A stretch of 34,892 nucleotides of DNA. Source: a virus. Below are positions 22,234 to 31,378 of this stretch, one piece after another. Positions within the stretch are counted from its first letter, which is position 1. Each line of letters opens with the position of its first letter. Made by a program: the position numbers and the translations under genes. The DNA is taken from positions 1 to 34,892 of IMG/VR virus record IMGVR_UViG_3300031773_000015. One strand, written 5' to 3'. Below the pieces are notes generated by a model. That model was not told where the DNA came from, did not search any database, and was given only the letters and a program-made list of their open reading frames with translations.

Positions 22234-23977
22234 TTGAAGAAGCTGCTGGAAATACTGGTTCGTTATCCAAAGCTTCATCTGTTGACTCTATAACAATAAA
22301 TGCGGTGTCATCATTACCACCTATCCTAGTTCCAGTAGATAAAGTAGTGCTAGTAAGAAGAGTGATTTCTCCGTTAGAGTAACCTGATCCTCCACCACCA
22401 CCAGCATTACCACCTAATGATGGACCATCACCACCTCGTGCTCCTGCTCCACCTCCACCACTATATTGATTAACACCATTTCCACCATTTTCTCTATAAC
22501 CAAATCCTGCCTTATATCCTCTATCTATAAATGCACTACCAATAATTATATCACCGTCATAAGTACGAGCCTGAACATTTGTTCCTATGTCTTGACAAGG
22601 AGAAAATCCTTGTTCTGCATAATAATCTCCAATAGTACACTTAGGCATAAATCCACCTTCGTCATTTGTTGAAAGGAAATTAACAGAAGAGGTATTATTT
22701 GAAAAGAAACTTTCTTTTGCATAAGAACCAGCAGTCCCCATATCACCAGTAGCAATCTGTTCTCCTCCTCCAGCACCATTAACACCTGAACCATTTTCAC
22801 CCGCTAATCCTACTCCACCACCATCTCCACCTCTTCCAAGAGAACCTGCTCCACCTCCACCACCACAAACTGCGATGACATTTGCTTTACGATATAATAC
22901 AGCAGAACCTCCACCACCAGGATTACCTCCCTGTGGTGCAAGATTGGCAGAATATGGAACTCCTAATTTAATTGTATATTCTGTATCCTTAAGTAAAGTA
23001 ATCTTAAATACTGATACTCCACCATGACCTCTACGTCTACCACTTTGAGAATCACCTCTTGACCCACCCATAGTAATCTTTACTTCACTATTTGTTTCTG
23101 ATGGATAAATTGTAATTGATCTAGTAGCAGCAGATGTATCAGCACGGAAAGAAAGAGCACCATCTGATAAATCAACAGTTCCACTTGAATTTAATGAAGT
23201 AGAGTTCTCACTAAAACATTCATACTTAATAATATTTCTTGCAGCAGTAACATCATATTCTACAGTATTACTATAAACAGGTGATGGATTTGCTGTATTA
23301 TGACTTACTTTACAACTTATAGTAGATACTCCAATAGTAGTAGAAGATATACTAAGTTCTGTAGTAGCAGATCCAGCTACCGTTGAACTATCACTTAATT
23401 CAGTTCCATCTTGTGACCATTTATATGATAAATCGGTAGTACCATCAGTAGCAGTTGCATACAAACTAAATGTATGTGTAGCACCAGAAGCAACTGTTTC
23501 TTCGGAGGGTTGAGTAACAATAGTTATTTCAGGAAAAACTGTAAGTGTTCCAATTCCAGAATTTAAAGGTTCGTTTGGTGCATTTCCTGTAAAAACTCCA
23601 CCCAAACTCACAGAAGTGACTCCAGATATGACTTCAGGAACATAATCAGCTTGAAGATAATATTCTCCTTGATTTACATCATTACTTAAACTACTTATTG
23701 TAAGAATAGTAGTCCCTGCACCAGTAATTGTATTACCAGCAGAGGTTGTGCCATCAGTTAAAGAACCGAGTCCAACCTTCCACCATCGGTAAGTAATAAT
23801 TCCAAGATTATTTGTAGAATTGGAAACATCACCAACAGTAGCAAAAGTTGCAGTAGCAATACCAGTAAAGGTTGCTATTCCTGCAGTACTCGTTGCTACT
23901 CCAACAGGATTGGTAGTAAATGATAGGTCAGGACCATTAAGATCAAGACCTGTTGGAACTAATGGAAATAATGACAT
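22229..23977 (-). CDS. Ig-like plus glycine-rich adhesin
   Basis: 582 residues. An N-terminal repeat region is followed by an Ig-like domain at about 157-235 (TQPSEETVASGATHTFSLYA, then SYKWSQDGTELS and STISCKVSH). From about 270 comes a domain with long Gly-rich runs (GGGGGAGSLGRGGDGGGVGL; GGGGAGARGGDGPSLGGNAG) that matches phage glycine-rich adhesin domains and includes paired Cys residues. Probably a receptor-binding protein with a polyglycine-helix tip. It starts 3 bases after the stop of the 1,987-residue gene. Confidence 0.85.
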   Translation of the reverse strand: MSLFPLVPTGLDLNGPDLSFTTNPVGVATSTAGIATFTGIATATFATVGDVSNSTNNLGIITYRWWKVGLGSLTDGTTSAGNTITGAGTTILTISSLSNDVNQGEYYLQADYVPEVISGVTSVSLGGVFTGNAPNEPLNSGIGTLTVFPEITIVTQPSEETVASGATHTFSLYATATDGTTDLSYKWSQDGTELSDSSTVAGSATTELSISSTTIGVSTISCKVSHNTANPSPVYSNTVEYDVTAARNIIKYECFSENSTSLNSSGTVDLSDGALSFRADTSAATRSITIYPSETNSEVKITMGGSRGDSQSGRRRGHGGVSVFKITLLKDTEYTIKLGVPYSANLAPQGGNPGGGGSAVLYRKANVIAVCGGGGGAGSLGRGGDGGGVGLAGENGSGVNGAGGGEQIATGDMGTAGSYAKESFFSNNTSSVNFLSTNDEGGFMPKCTIGDYYAEQGFSPCQDIGTNVQARTYDGDIIIGSAFIDRGYKAGFGYRENGGNGVNQYSGGGGAGARGGDGPSLGGNAGGGGGSGYSNGEITLLTSTTLSTGTRIGGNDDTAFIVIESTDEALDNEPVFPAASSI

Positions 23978-23980
23978 TTA

Positions 23981-26900
23981 TTATGCTGTGAAGTTTTGTC
24001 CTGTAATTACACCAAAGATGCCTTGATTATCTAAATCTGCTCCATCAAAGATCTTGAAGGAGTATATGTCAGTCTTGGATGCTGTTGTAGTAACATCTGG
24101 AACAACACCACCTGGCCAGTATACTGATATAGCATCATCATCACCGTTGTGTATTGTATTAATACCAACTCCATATCCACCTGTGCTATTCTGAGTTAGT
24201 TTCAGAGTAAAGGATTGTGCTGTATTTGTCTTATCAGCATTATATAATCGGATTCTTGAAATATCATCAGTAACTGTACAAATAAATGTACTTGCTTCAT
24301 TCAGATAAATCTTAACCTGATTAGAAACAACAGTTACAATACCAACCTCTTCAGATACAGTCTTCAATCTAGTATGTCCTGCGACATCTAATGCTGCTCG
24401 TGGTGTTACAGTTCCAATACCTGCACCAGATGTAGTTGTTGCAAATATAGTAGCACTACTTCCAACCTTGAGATTAGTAGCAGTTAAAATACCAATACTT
24501 AAATTACCACTCGTAACATCTAGTGCTGTTGCAGTTAAGATACCTGTAACCTTAGCATTTTTAGAAACCAATTCATTATTAAAGAATGCAGATCCATAGA
24601 CAAATAAGTTAGTTGATCCAATACCTACTGATGCATCATTAGAGTTAGAACCAACTGTTAATCCATGAACTGAAGGTGCAGAAGTTCCTATACCTATCTT
24701 TGCTCCATCATAAGTATCATAAGTGATAGAAGAACCACCAGAAACATAATTTGTCCAACCTGTTGCACTAACATTAAGACTGGTTAATGCACTACCATCA
24801 CCCTTAAATGCAGTTGCAGTAACTGTACCTGATACATTAACATCTACGAAAGTAGAAACACCAGATACTTTTAGATTACTAGCAGCATCTAAAGCAAATA
24901 AACTAGATCCAGAACCAACTTGTAAGATATTTGTGCCTGGAGTTGTAGTTGCAATACCTACTTGATCAAATGTATATACATCACCTTCTTTATTAAGACT
25001 TACATTACCAAATCTCTTCCAATCATTCTCGGAAGTATAAACCCAACCAGCATATCCACCTTGATCTGGATTAGCAAAGTAAGTAACATCACCTGGGTTT
25101 CCTGCAAGAGTAGGAGTTCCTAATCCAACACTATATTTTCTAGCAACAGTTGCATCACCTTGAATGTATACATTCTGTGCCTCAACACCCTTGGTAGAGT
25201 TGACAGTCAGTTTATTATTTAATATAACAGGACCATTAAACTCAGATGAAACCTTATTATCATCACCACCATCAACTCTAATTGAACGTGCAAATGATCC
25301 TTCAGTAACCTGACTTACATTTAAACCAGGAAGATTACCAATATCCTCACCAGTTACTGTCTGTACTGGAGTATCAACAATCTCCTCTTTTCCTGTAACG
25401 GTACTTACTTTCTTATTACCAGCATAAGAAATACCCTTATCATTCATTCCTGTGTAGAAGTTTACACCACCATCCTGTTTGGTTGATTGTGCTAATCTTT
25501 CTTCTACCGCATTAACAGTACGATTTTGTTTTGATGGAAGTGCAACTGAATAGTTACCTGGACCAAAACCAACATACTCAAATGTGTGACCAGAGGCACG
25601 AATAAGTGAGTGTCTTCTTAGTTCAACTGGTTCAACAGCAACTTTTCTAACAACAGAGTTAATAACATGACTATCTGCTTTAGATCCTAATACACCACGG
25701 AAGACAGTAACAGAAGAGTCACCATCTGCAACAGTAGTCTTCACCCTCATCATCTCATTATCTACAATTAGATAATCACCAATATTAATATCATTATTAC
25801 CAGAACTCTGGTTAGTAAGAGAAACTGTTGTTGTAGTAGAATTACTAATTGCAGCAGAAAGTGAAGTTGTAAGTCCAGCATATGTTGGAACTTGTCTACC
25901 TGTTAGATTCTCATTTTCTACAGTAATAACACCACCATTTGCTGCATATCCTTCACGATATGCATAAATTGTTCCTGATGCAGTTGGGTTAGTTGTACCC
26001 GTTCCCATATTAACTGCAAACTGGGTCAAACTATTGTTCTGAGTAACAACAAAGTTGCCGTTATATTGTGCTTGAGAAGCACCAACAAACTCTACACTTT
26101 CATCAACTGATAAACCATGATTACCACTACTGGTTATAGTTGCAATACCAGAGTTAAAGTCATAACTTATAGCACTAACAGGAACTGATTCACCTGTTTG
26201 ATACATATATGCATTCGCAGTTAGTGTTTGACCAACACCAACAGCCAACTCACCTGTAGAACCGATGCCAACTGTTGCAAATCCAGAAACCGAAGATGCA
26301 GATTGTACAGTAATACTTCTTGCCACACCAACATCAACAGTAGTAATTCTATAAAGTTGATTGTATCCAGCATAAGATTCAGATGATACACCAGAAACTC
26401 TAACTACATCTCCTACGTTATCATAAACTTTCTGAACTTCAACGACTGCCTGTACAAATCCAGAAGTGGTAGCAACACCAACAACATTCAAAGTATTACC
26501 AATACCATATGCACTACCACCATTCATTAACTTAACAGCAGTAATAGTACCACTACCATTAACAGTTAGTTTTGCTGTAGCACCCTCACCAGTTGTAGAT
26601 GATCCAATCGAAACTAAAGTGGCATTATAAAGATTTCCTGCAGCTCCAGATCCATAACCAGCACCACCAGATGAAATACCAATCTTAGTAGCTCTGTTTA
26701 GACCATGCTCTAATGTAGTAGTAATAGTATGAGCAGTTCCTGTGCGAGAGAATATATTCGTGACACCAAGACCAATTTCACTATCATTAACAAACTTATT
26801 AAGAGTCTCCCTCGTAAGACTGTGTTGAGGATTATCAACAACAACCTGACCTATTGTACTAGGTAATGCAAAAGATTTAGTTTCTACGGGATCAGATACT

Positions 26901-29900
26901 GGAGTGTCTCTATTCGTTTGAGGATATAGATCCTTTACTGGTTGAGAGAATGTCTCATTAGTAAATGGAGAAACGGTAGGAGCATTAGATGCGTTTGCTA
27001 CAGTTAAGTAATAAACACCGTCCTGTTTTCCAGCAACATACTCTTGAGCTTCCTTAGAAGTATAGATTGTATATGTATTATTATATCTCTTTCTCTTGAA
27101 ATATGGTATAGATGTTGTTCTAGAAGAAAGATCGTTAGTAAATGTACCTGGATCTGTTGTTAAACCAACAGTAAAGCATCTAGCACTACTAATACCAATA
27201 ACCTCATAATGTCTATTAAATCCAGTAGCAGCAGTTCCTGCAGTATTCTTTGAACTAGTAATATTAACCAACTCAACTTCAGAACCTATAGAAAGGTCAT
27301 GAGGAAGTTCTGTGGTCACATTAACAGAAGCACTACTATCCCAACTAGCATCAGCAACAAAACTAAAGTTTCTTTGTTGATTTACATTAGATAGTGATCC
27401 ACTTCCAAAATAAGTCTGAACCTCTACATCTGTTCCACCAACTCCAGCGTTTGATTCTTGAATAATATATCCATCAGAAGGTGGACGTGCGACAGTAACC
27501 CCACTCGCAGCAGGAATTACATACCTCATTCTATAAAGAGTATCAGATACATTTCTATTATCAGACTTTCTCTTAATAAAGGTTCTAGTTGTTGCACTTC
27601 CAAGTCCAGTTGAACCAAGTCCAACTATTGTAGTGTAGATACTGTTCTCTGTAGCAGCAGTAGCAACATTAACATACCAGTTAGAATTTGTAGCATCCCA
27701 CTGAATTGGGTGTCCTCTCTCACCAGAAATTTTATCAGATACTCTACTAATAACTTTTAAAAGACCACCTTTATTATTAATTGCAAGAGCAGTATCTCCA
27801 AGTGCTTCATTTAAAGTCTTACCTACTTTTATATTAACATTAGTAGAAATTCCTGTTCCAGTAGTAATCGCATAATATACAGTATTTGCATCTAAACCAT
27901 CAGGTATTTGTCCATCATCACTAATCACACGAACAGACTCACCATTAATAAAGGAGTGAGGTGCAGTTAAAGTAATAACTTTATCATTTCCACCCTGACT
28001 ACTTGATCCAATACTATTAATTCCTGTTGCACTCTGATTAACAGTAAATATCTTTTCTGAACTTAATTGAGTTAAATCCTCTCCACTAGTGGCTTTATAA
28101 CCATCCATAGTAATACGAGAACTATATTCAGTTACAGATCCAGCATAAGATACAAGAACATTTAACTGATCACTTTTTTTTGCACCAACTCTGTATCCTT
28201 CAAGAACATTCTCAGGTTTAACTGCTTGGTTAGTTTGGTTATAAAGGAATAAATGTCCTGTTGATCCAACACCAACTGCCTTACCTGTAGTATTAACATC
28301 AATAGACTCAAATTCAATTGCACTTTCAGGAAGTGGAACTGTCTTTGGTGGAATAATATGTGTAATATATCCTACATCATCTTGATTATATGCAGTATTT
28401 CTAAATCCTTTAGATGAAAGTGCAACAGCACCAAAGTTAGAGTTAGAGTTGGTAAGAGAAATATCTCCACCATTCTCAGTTAAGAAATGCTGTGCATAAC
28501 CAATAGCAAACACAGACACAGCCTGTATGACTGCTTCATTAGTTACTTTAACGTGGAAGTTTCTATAAGAAGGTTTATAAACTGCCTTTGAGTTTGTACT
28601 TAAATTATCAACAGTCAAACTTGTATCATAATTACCAGATGGAATATCATCAGTATTAAATTTTACAAATGCATTATTATCCTTCTGCAGTCCAATACCA
28701 GTAAACTGAGCAACAACCATAGACTTAAATCCAGTTGCCTTTTTACCATCGGCAACCATACCACACATACCATAAACTGATCTTAGAGAACAGTTAAAGA
28801 TATATGGTGAAGATGATGTAACTGTATCAGATGAAAGAGTTAGGGTAGACCCTGTTGCAGAAGGATTTGGTGTTGTTGGTGAGTTCTGAACCTGATATTT
28901 TACCCGTGTAGAACTAGGTCTATCAGACACAACAAACTTACCATCATATCCTGAAGCAGAAATACCATCAACAACAAATGGAGTGTCTACATCTAATCCA
29001 GTAAGTTCACTCTCAAGAGTAACAGTAATAGTGGTAGAAGTAGTTGTTCCATCTCCTGCAAAAATACTAGTAATTCCTACTGAAGCACCAGTAGAACCAA
29101 CAATACGATATTCATCAATCTTACTCTGAATATCAATAGAGGTGGATGGATAATCTGGTTCAATAGCACGACCAGAAGATTGTCCATATGCAAGACCAAC
29201 CTTCTCATAATACATGGTAAGGTCAGTTCTGTCTGTTGTATAATTTGCTATAAACTCATCGTTAATTTTTACTTCATTAACACCATCTGCATACTCAAAA
29301 CATGATAATTTGTGATGAGAGAAGTTGGGAACGTGCTCATTTGTAGTATAATCCTTATATACCTTACCATTAGGATCTCCATCAAACATAGAGAACTGCC
29401 AGAGATAACATCCACCAGTAACTCTGAATAAACAAGATCTTTCAATATTATCATTCTCTGGATCAGGAACATACTTAGGTCTTATCTTTGTCTTTCTTAA
29501 ATCTAAACCAACAAGAGAAGTACCACGAGGAAGAATTACACCACCATGAATACTATTCAACTTATAGAGTTCATTATTGGGTGAATCTAAATCAAAATTA
29601 CTTGTTAAATCAAATGGTGGAAAATTATCAGACGATGATCCACTTCTAAGTTTAAAATTATCAGATCCATCAGGAATATAACCAGGTCTATTATCTACAA
29701 TATGATCACCAGGATATATTAATACAGTCGTTTTACCAAATCTATCGTTATCTAATCCTTTCTGGTATGAAAACCTCGATGCCTCTACTAAAGCACGTTG
29801 AATTGTTTTAAAAGGACGTGTTAATGAGTTTCCCTGATTCTCTATACTATCTGTTGCATCCAAATCATTTGGATTAACATAGAGAATGTTCCCTCTCGTC

Positions 29901-29944
29901 GATTTTAAAAAATTATCTAATCTGGAAAGACCCATCTTACTCAA
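23981..29944 (-). CDS. giant baseplate/tail-fibre structural protein with beta-helix N-terminus
   Basis: 1,987 residues, the largest product here. The N-terminal about 550 residues (SLTRPFKTIQRALVEASRFS, then GGVILPRGTSLVGLDLRKTK) have the pattern of a right-handed parallel beta-helix. Modules of the type SGNHGLSVDESVEFVGASQA with YNGNFVV recur at about residues 300, 665, 880, 1080 and 1275. From about 1600 on are fibre modules (GIGTSAPSVHGLTVGS; VTATAFKGDGSALTSL). The mixture suggests a protein that connects baseplate and fibres. A late promoter (GATAAATA) is upstream. Marine T4-like phages carry comparable giant structural proteins, but I cannot name a T4 equivalent. Confidence 0.88.
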   Translation of the reverse strand: MSKMGLSRLDNFLKSTRGNILYVNPNDLDATDSIENQGNSLTRPFKTIQRALVEASRFSYQKGLDNDRFGKTTVLIYPGDHIVDNRPGYIPDGSDNFKLRSGSSSDNFPPFDLTSNFDLDSPNNELYKLNSIHGGVILPRGTSLVGLDLRKTKIRPKYVPDPENDNIERSCLFRVTGGCYLWQFSMFDGDPNGKVYKDYTTNEHVPNFSHHKLSCFEYADGVNEVKINDEFIANYTTDRTDLTMYYEKVGLAYGQSSGRAIEPDYPSTSIDIQSKIDEYRIVGSTGASVGITSIFAGDGTTTSTTITVTLESELTGLDVDTPFVVDGISASGYDGKFVVSDRPSSTRVKYQVQNSPTTPNPSATGSTLTLSSDTVTSSSPYIFNCSLRSVYGMCGMVADGKKATGFKSMVVAQFTGIGLQKDNNAFVKFNTDDIPSGNYDTSLTVDNLSTNSKAVYKPSYRNFHVKVTNEAVIQAVSVFAIGYAQHFLTENGGDISLTNSNSNFGAVALSSKGFRNTAYNQDDVGYITHIIPPKTVPLPESAIEFESIDVNTTGKAVGVGSTGHLFLYNQTNQAVKPENVLEGYRVGAKKSDQLNVLVSYAGSVTEYSSRITMDGYKATSGEDLTQLSSEKIFTVNQSATGINSIGSSSQGGNDKVITLTAPHSFINGESVRVISDDGQIPDGLDANTVYYAITTGTGISTNVNIKVGKTLNEALGDTALAINNKGGLLKVISRVSDKISGERGHPIQWDATNSNWYVNVATAATENSIYTTIVGLGSTGLGSATTRTFIKRKSDNRNVSDTLYRMRYVIPAASGVTVARPPSDGYIIQESNAGVGGTDVEVQTYFGSGSLSNVNQQRNFSFVADASWDSSASVNVTTELPHDLSIGSEVELVNITSSKNTAGTAATGFNRHYEVIGISSARCFTVGLTTDPGTFTNDLSSRTTSIPYFKRKRYNNTYTIYTSKEAQEYVAGKQDGVYYLTVANASNAPTVSPFTNETFSQPVKDLYPQTNRDTPVSDPVETKSFALPSTIGQVVVDNPQHSLTRETLNKFVNDSEIGLGVTNIFSRTGTAHTITTTLEHGLNRATKIGISSGGAGYGSGAAGNLYNATLVSIGSSTTGEGATAKLTVNGSGTITAVKLMNGGSAYGIGNTLNVVGVATTSGFVQAVVEVQKVYDNVGDVVRVSGVSSESYAGYNQLYRITTVDVGVARSITVQSASSVSGFATVGIGSTGELAVGVGQTLTANAYMYQTGESVPVSAISYDFNSGIATITSSGNHGLSVDESVEFVGASQAQYNGNFVVTQNNSLTQFAVNMGTGTTNPTASGTIYAYREGYAANGGVITVENENLTGRQVPTYAGLTTSLSAAISNSTTTTVSLTNQSSGNNDINIGDYLIVDNEMMRVKTTVADGDSSVTVFRGVLGSKADSHVINSVVRKVAVEPVELRRHSLIRASGHTFEYVGFGPGNYSVALPSKQNRTVNAVEERLAQSTKQDGGVNFYTGMNDKGISYAGNKKVSTVTGKEEIVDTPVQTVTGEDIGNLPGLNVSQVTEGSFARSIRVDGGDDNKVSSEFNGPVILNNKLTVNSTKGVEAQNVYIQGDATVARKYSVGLGTPTLAGNPGDVTYFANPDQGGYAGWVYTSENDWKRFGNVSLNKEGDVYTFDQVGIATTTPGTNILQVGSGSSLFALDAASNLKVSGVSTFVDVNVSGTVTATAFKGDGSALTSLNVSATGWTNYVSGGSSITYDTYDGAKIGIGTSAPSVHGLTVGSNSNDASVGIGSTNLFVYGSAFFNNELVSKNAKVTGILTATALDVTSGNLSIGILTATNLKVGSSATIFATTTSGAGIGTVTPRAALDVAGHTRLKTVSEEVGIVTVVSNQVKIYLNEASTFICTVTDDISRIRLYNADKTNTAQSFTLKLTQNSTGGYGVGINTIHNGDDDAISVYWPGGVVPDVTTTASKTDIYSFKIFDGADLDNQGIFGVITGQNFTA

Positions 29945-29964
29945 CTATAGTTCTTGTTATGGAT

Positions 29965-29972
29965 TATTTATC
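29965..29972 (-). promoter_or_regulatory. T4-type late promoter, GATAAATA
   Basis: Lies 21 bases upstream of the 1,987-residue gene, in a 43-base intergenic gap. Confidence 0.7.
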
Positions 29973-29987
29973 ATCACAAAAACCCAT

Positions 29988-30263
29988 CTAATCAATAGGA
30001 ACCAATTCAGGATTTTCTAATTCTAATTCAAATATCATAGGATTACACTCTTCTTGCATTAAGTAAGCATATGCCATATAAAGATTATCTTCATTCCACC
30101 TTTTTTGTTCATTAGCTAATGCAACAATTTCCGAATCTTCTTTTGCAACTTCAGGTAATTCATCAAATGTAAATGGAACATTCTGAATGAAATACATGAG
30201 AACAAGTTTTTCACCTTCACTAGTATCATACCAACAATATTGAGTGTGTATGAGGTATTTCAT
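29988..30263 (-). CDS. small acidic phage protein, unknown
   Basis: 91 residues, starting MKYLIHTQYCWYDTSEGEKL. Acidic C-terminus (FELELENPELVPID). Mixed alpha/beta character, no family recognised. An exact late promoter and a GGAGG sequence lie upstream, the latter 15 bases from the ATG, so spacing is long. Position before the giant structural gene suggests a late role such as assembly or chaperoning, which is inference. Confidence 0.75.
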   Translation of the reverse strand: MKYLIHTQYCWYDTSEGEKLVLMYFIQNVPFTFDELPEVAKEDSEIVALANEQKRWNEDNLYMAYAYLMQEECNPMIFELELENPELVPID

Positions 30264-30287
30264 TTTTCTATTATTTTTCCTCCGTTT

Positions 30288-30295
30288 TATTTATA
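30288..30295 (-). promoter_or_regulatory. T4-type late promoter, TATAAATA
   Basis: Exact TATAAATA, 24 bases upstream of the 91-residue gene. Confidence 0.75.
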
Positions 30296-30297
30296 TT

Positions 30298-30378
30298 TTA
30301 ATGTGGATTATAAAGTCCAAGATAATAAACAAATAAACAAACGGTGACAATCATCGCAAGACCAATAAAATAAATCAT
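30298..30378 (-). CDS. 26-residue membrane microprotein
   Basis: Found by translating the gap. The ATG at 30376-30378 starts just after the upstream stop and opens MIYFIGLAMIVTVCLFVYYL, then GLYNPH, ending in TAA. Nearly the whole length is one hydrophobic helix. Tight spacing to the upstream gene supports it, but it is very short and has no strong ribosome site. Confidence 0.5.
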   Translation of the reverse strand: MIYFIGLAMIVTVCLFVYYLGLYNPH

Positions 30379-30380
30379 AA

Positions 30381-30563
30381 TCAAATAGGATCAACGTAGG
30401 ATACGGTGTCAACAGGTGCGTGTTCACGAACGTAATTTAATACGCTTATGAACTCTTCAGGAGTATCACACTCTACAGTCTTCTTATCCCCCTCATTAGA
30501 ATAGATGTGAACAGTCCTTCTAACGGTGTCTACGACACAACGAGATAAGTATTCTTCTTCCAT
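30381..30563 (-). CDS. small phage protein, unknown; start moved to 30563
   Basis: 60 residues starting MEEEYLSRCVVDTVRRTVHI. A longer frame begins at a TTG at 30612-30614, but that TTG is the first half of the -35 box TTGACA of a good promoter, and the ATG at 30561-30563 has a ribosome site (AGGA, 6 bases upstream). The protein has two strands and a helix (IYSNEGDKKTVECDTPEEFI). Resembles small conserved cyanophage proteins; function unknown. Confidence 0.75.
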   Translation of the reverse strand: MEEEYLSRCVVDTVRRTVHIYSNEGDKKTVECDTPEEFISVLNYVREHAPVDTVSYVDPI

Positions 30564-30584
30564 AGAGTGTCCTGCATATCTAAC

Positions 30585-30590
30585 TATAAT
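30585..30590 (+). promoter_or_regulatory. plus-strand -10 TATAAT overlapping the opposite promoter
   Basis: TATAAT on the + strand, 25 bases upstream of the plus-strand gene. The -35 region is poor. It overlaps the minus-strand TATTAT (30586-30591), so only one could be used at a time. Confidence 0.45.
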
Positions 30591-30614
30591 AGGGTAAAGT
30601 GAGGAATTTGTCAA
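30586..30614 (-). promoter_or_regulatory. sigma-70 promoter for the 60-residue gene
   Basis: TTGACA (30609-30614), 17-base spacer, TATTAT (30586-30591). Perfect -35 and spacing; the -10 has five of six matches. Confidence 0.75.
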
Positions 30615-30615
30615 G

Positions 30616-30810
30616 ATGGCATCAGAATTGAATCAATATGCAATATATGATTGCAATATTCTAAGAATCAACTTAAATGAAATGGTTCAGAGAAGAGCAT
30701 CATCTCAAGGTAAAACATTAACCGATCAAGAAATAGATGATATAGCAGTAGTTCTTAGGAGAAAAATAGACTGGGAACCAATCTTTAGTCAGATTGATAC
30801 TTATCTGTAG
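30616..30810 (+). CDS. small helical protein, the only plus-strand gene seen
   Basis: 64 residues, MASELNQYAIYDCNILRINL onward, then a helical C-terminal half (GKTLTDQEIDDIAVVLRRKI). Sequence looks like a real protein with coherent helices and normal composition rather than a shadow frame. It faces away from the 60-residue gene across overlapping promoters and runs 26 bases into the end of the oxygenase gene, so convergent transcription is expected. Function unknown. Confidence 0.7.
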   Translation: MASELNQYAIYDCNILRINLNEMVQRRASSQGKTLTDQEIDDIAVVLRRKIDWEPIFSQIDTYL

Positions 30811-31378
30811 AAGTATTATACCAAAAAGAAAGAGCATAACGATCTGCTCCTACTACCCTAGTGACATGGTGTTTGTGTTGAGAATTAGAAAATATTAATA
30901 ACTTACCTGCCTTTGGTTGTACCTCAAACTCTTTAAATCCAGTATAACCTCCTTCAAAATCATCATTCAAATAAAGAAGTGCTGCAAATAAATCATAGAT
31001 ACCATCCTTTGCAGAATTATCATAATGTGGTTTCATAAAAGTTCCTGGAGTCCATTTTATGACTCCAACATAATCTGGATTAGCCCTATCATCAAATAGT
31101 TTACATATCCTTGTTACTCTATTAACAACATTAGTATAAAAATCATCAGTTTCTCCCTTCATATCAATAAATTCTGCATGACCTTGATACTGAGCAGAAT
31201 CTAAATTCTCATCCTGCCTTGCGTAATGAGCAGCATAATCATAGTCATCCTCTTGTGGTTCACTAGGAGGAACAGTATCTCCCTCATGCCCCACAGCAGT
31301 CATCTCAGCACGTTCTATAAGTTTCTTACATTCACTAGGAGATATAAAGTTCTCCTCAATATAAATTAATTTCTTCAC
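30785..31378 (-). CDS. 2OG-Fe(II) oxygenase (prolyl 4-hydroxylase-like)
   Basis: 197 residues; GTG start (31376-31378) overlapping the stop of the upstream gene within ATGTGA. Iron ligands H118 and D120 (MKPHYDNS) and distal H170 (SQHKHHVTRVVGADRY), with R180 ten residues later as 2-oxoglutarate anchor. The LLYLNDDFEGGYTGF strand (about 134-148) is typical of prolyl 4-hydroxylase-like enzymes. It should hydroxylate a protein side chain using 2-oxoglutarate and O2; substrate unknown. Its gene is coupled to a fibre gene, so a virion protein is one possible target. Confidence 0.9.
   Translation of the reverse strand: MKKLIYIEENFISPSECKKLIERAEMTAVGHEGDTVPPSEPQEDDYDYAAHYARQDENLDSAQYQGHAEFIDMKGETDDFYTNVVNRVTRICKLFDDRANPDYVGVIKWTPGTFMKPHYDNSAKDGIYDLFAALLYLNDDFEGGYTGFKEFEVQPKAGKLLIFSNSQHKHHVTRVVGADRYALSFWYNTSTDKYQSD

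Noticed and set aside
30564-30614. TTG start giving a 77-residue protein
   Set aside because: The TTG is part of a TTGACA -35 box with perfect spacing to TATTAT; transcription would start inside this stretch.
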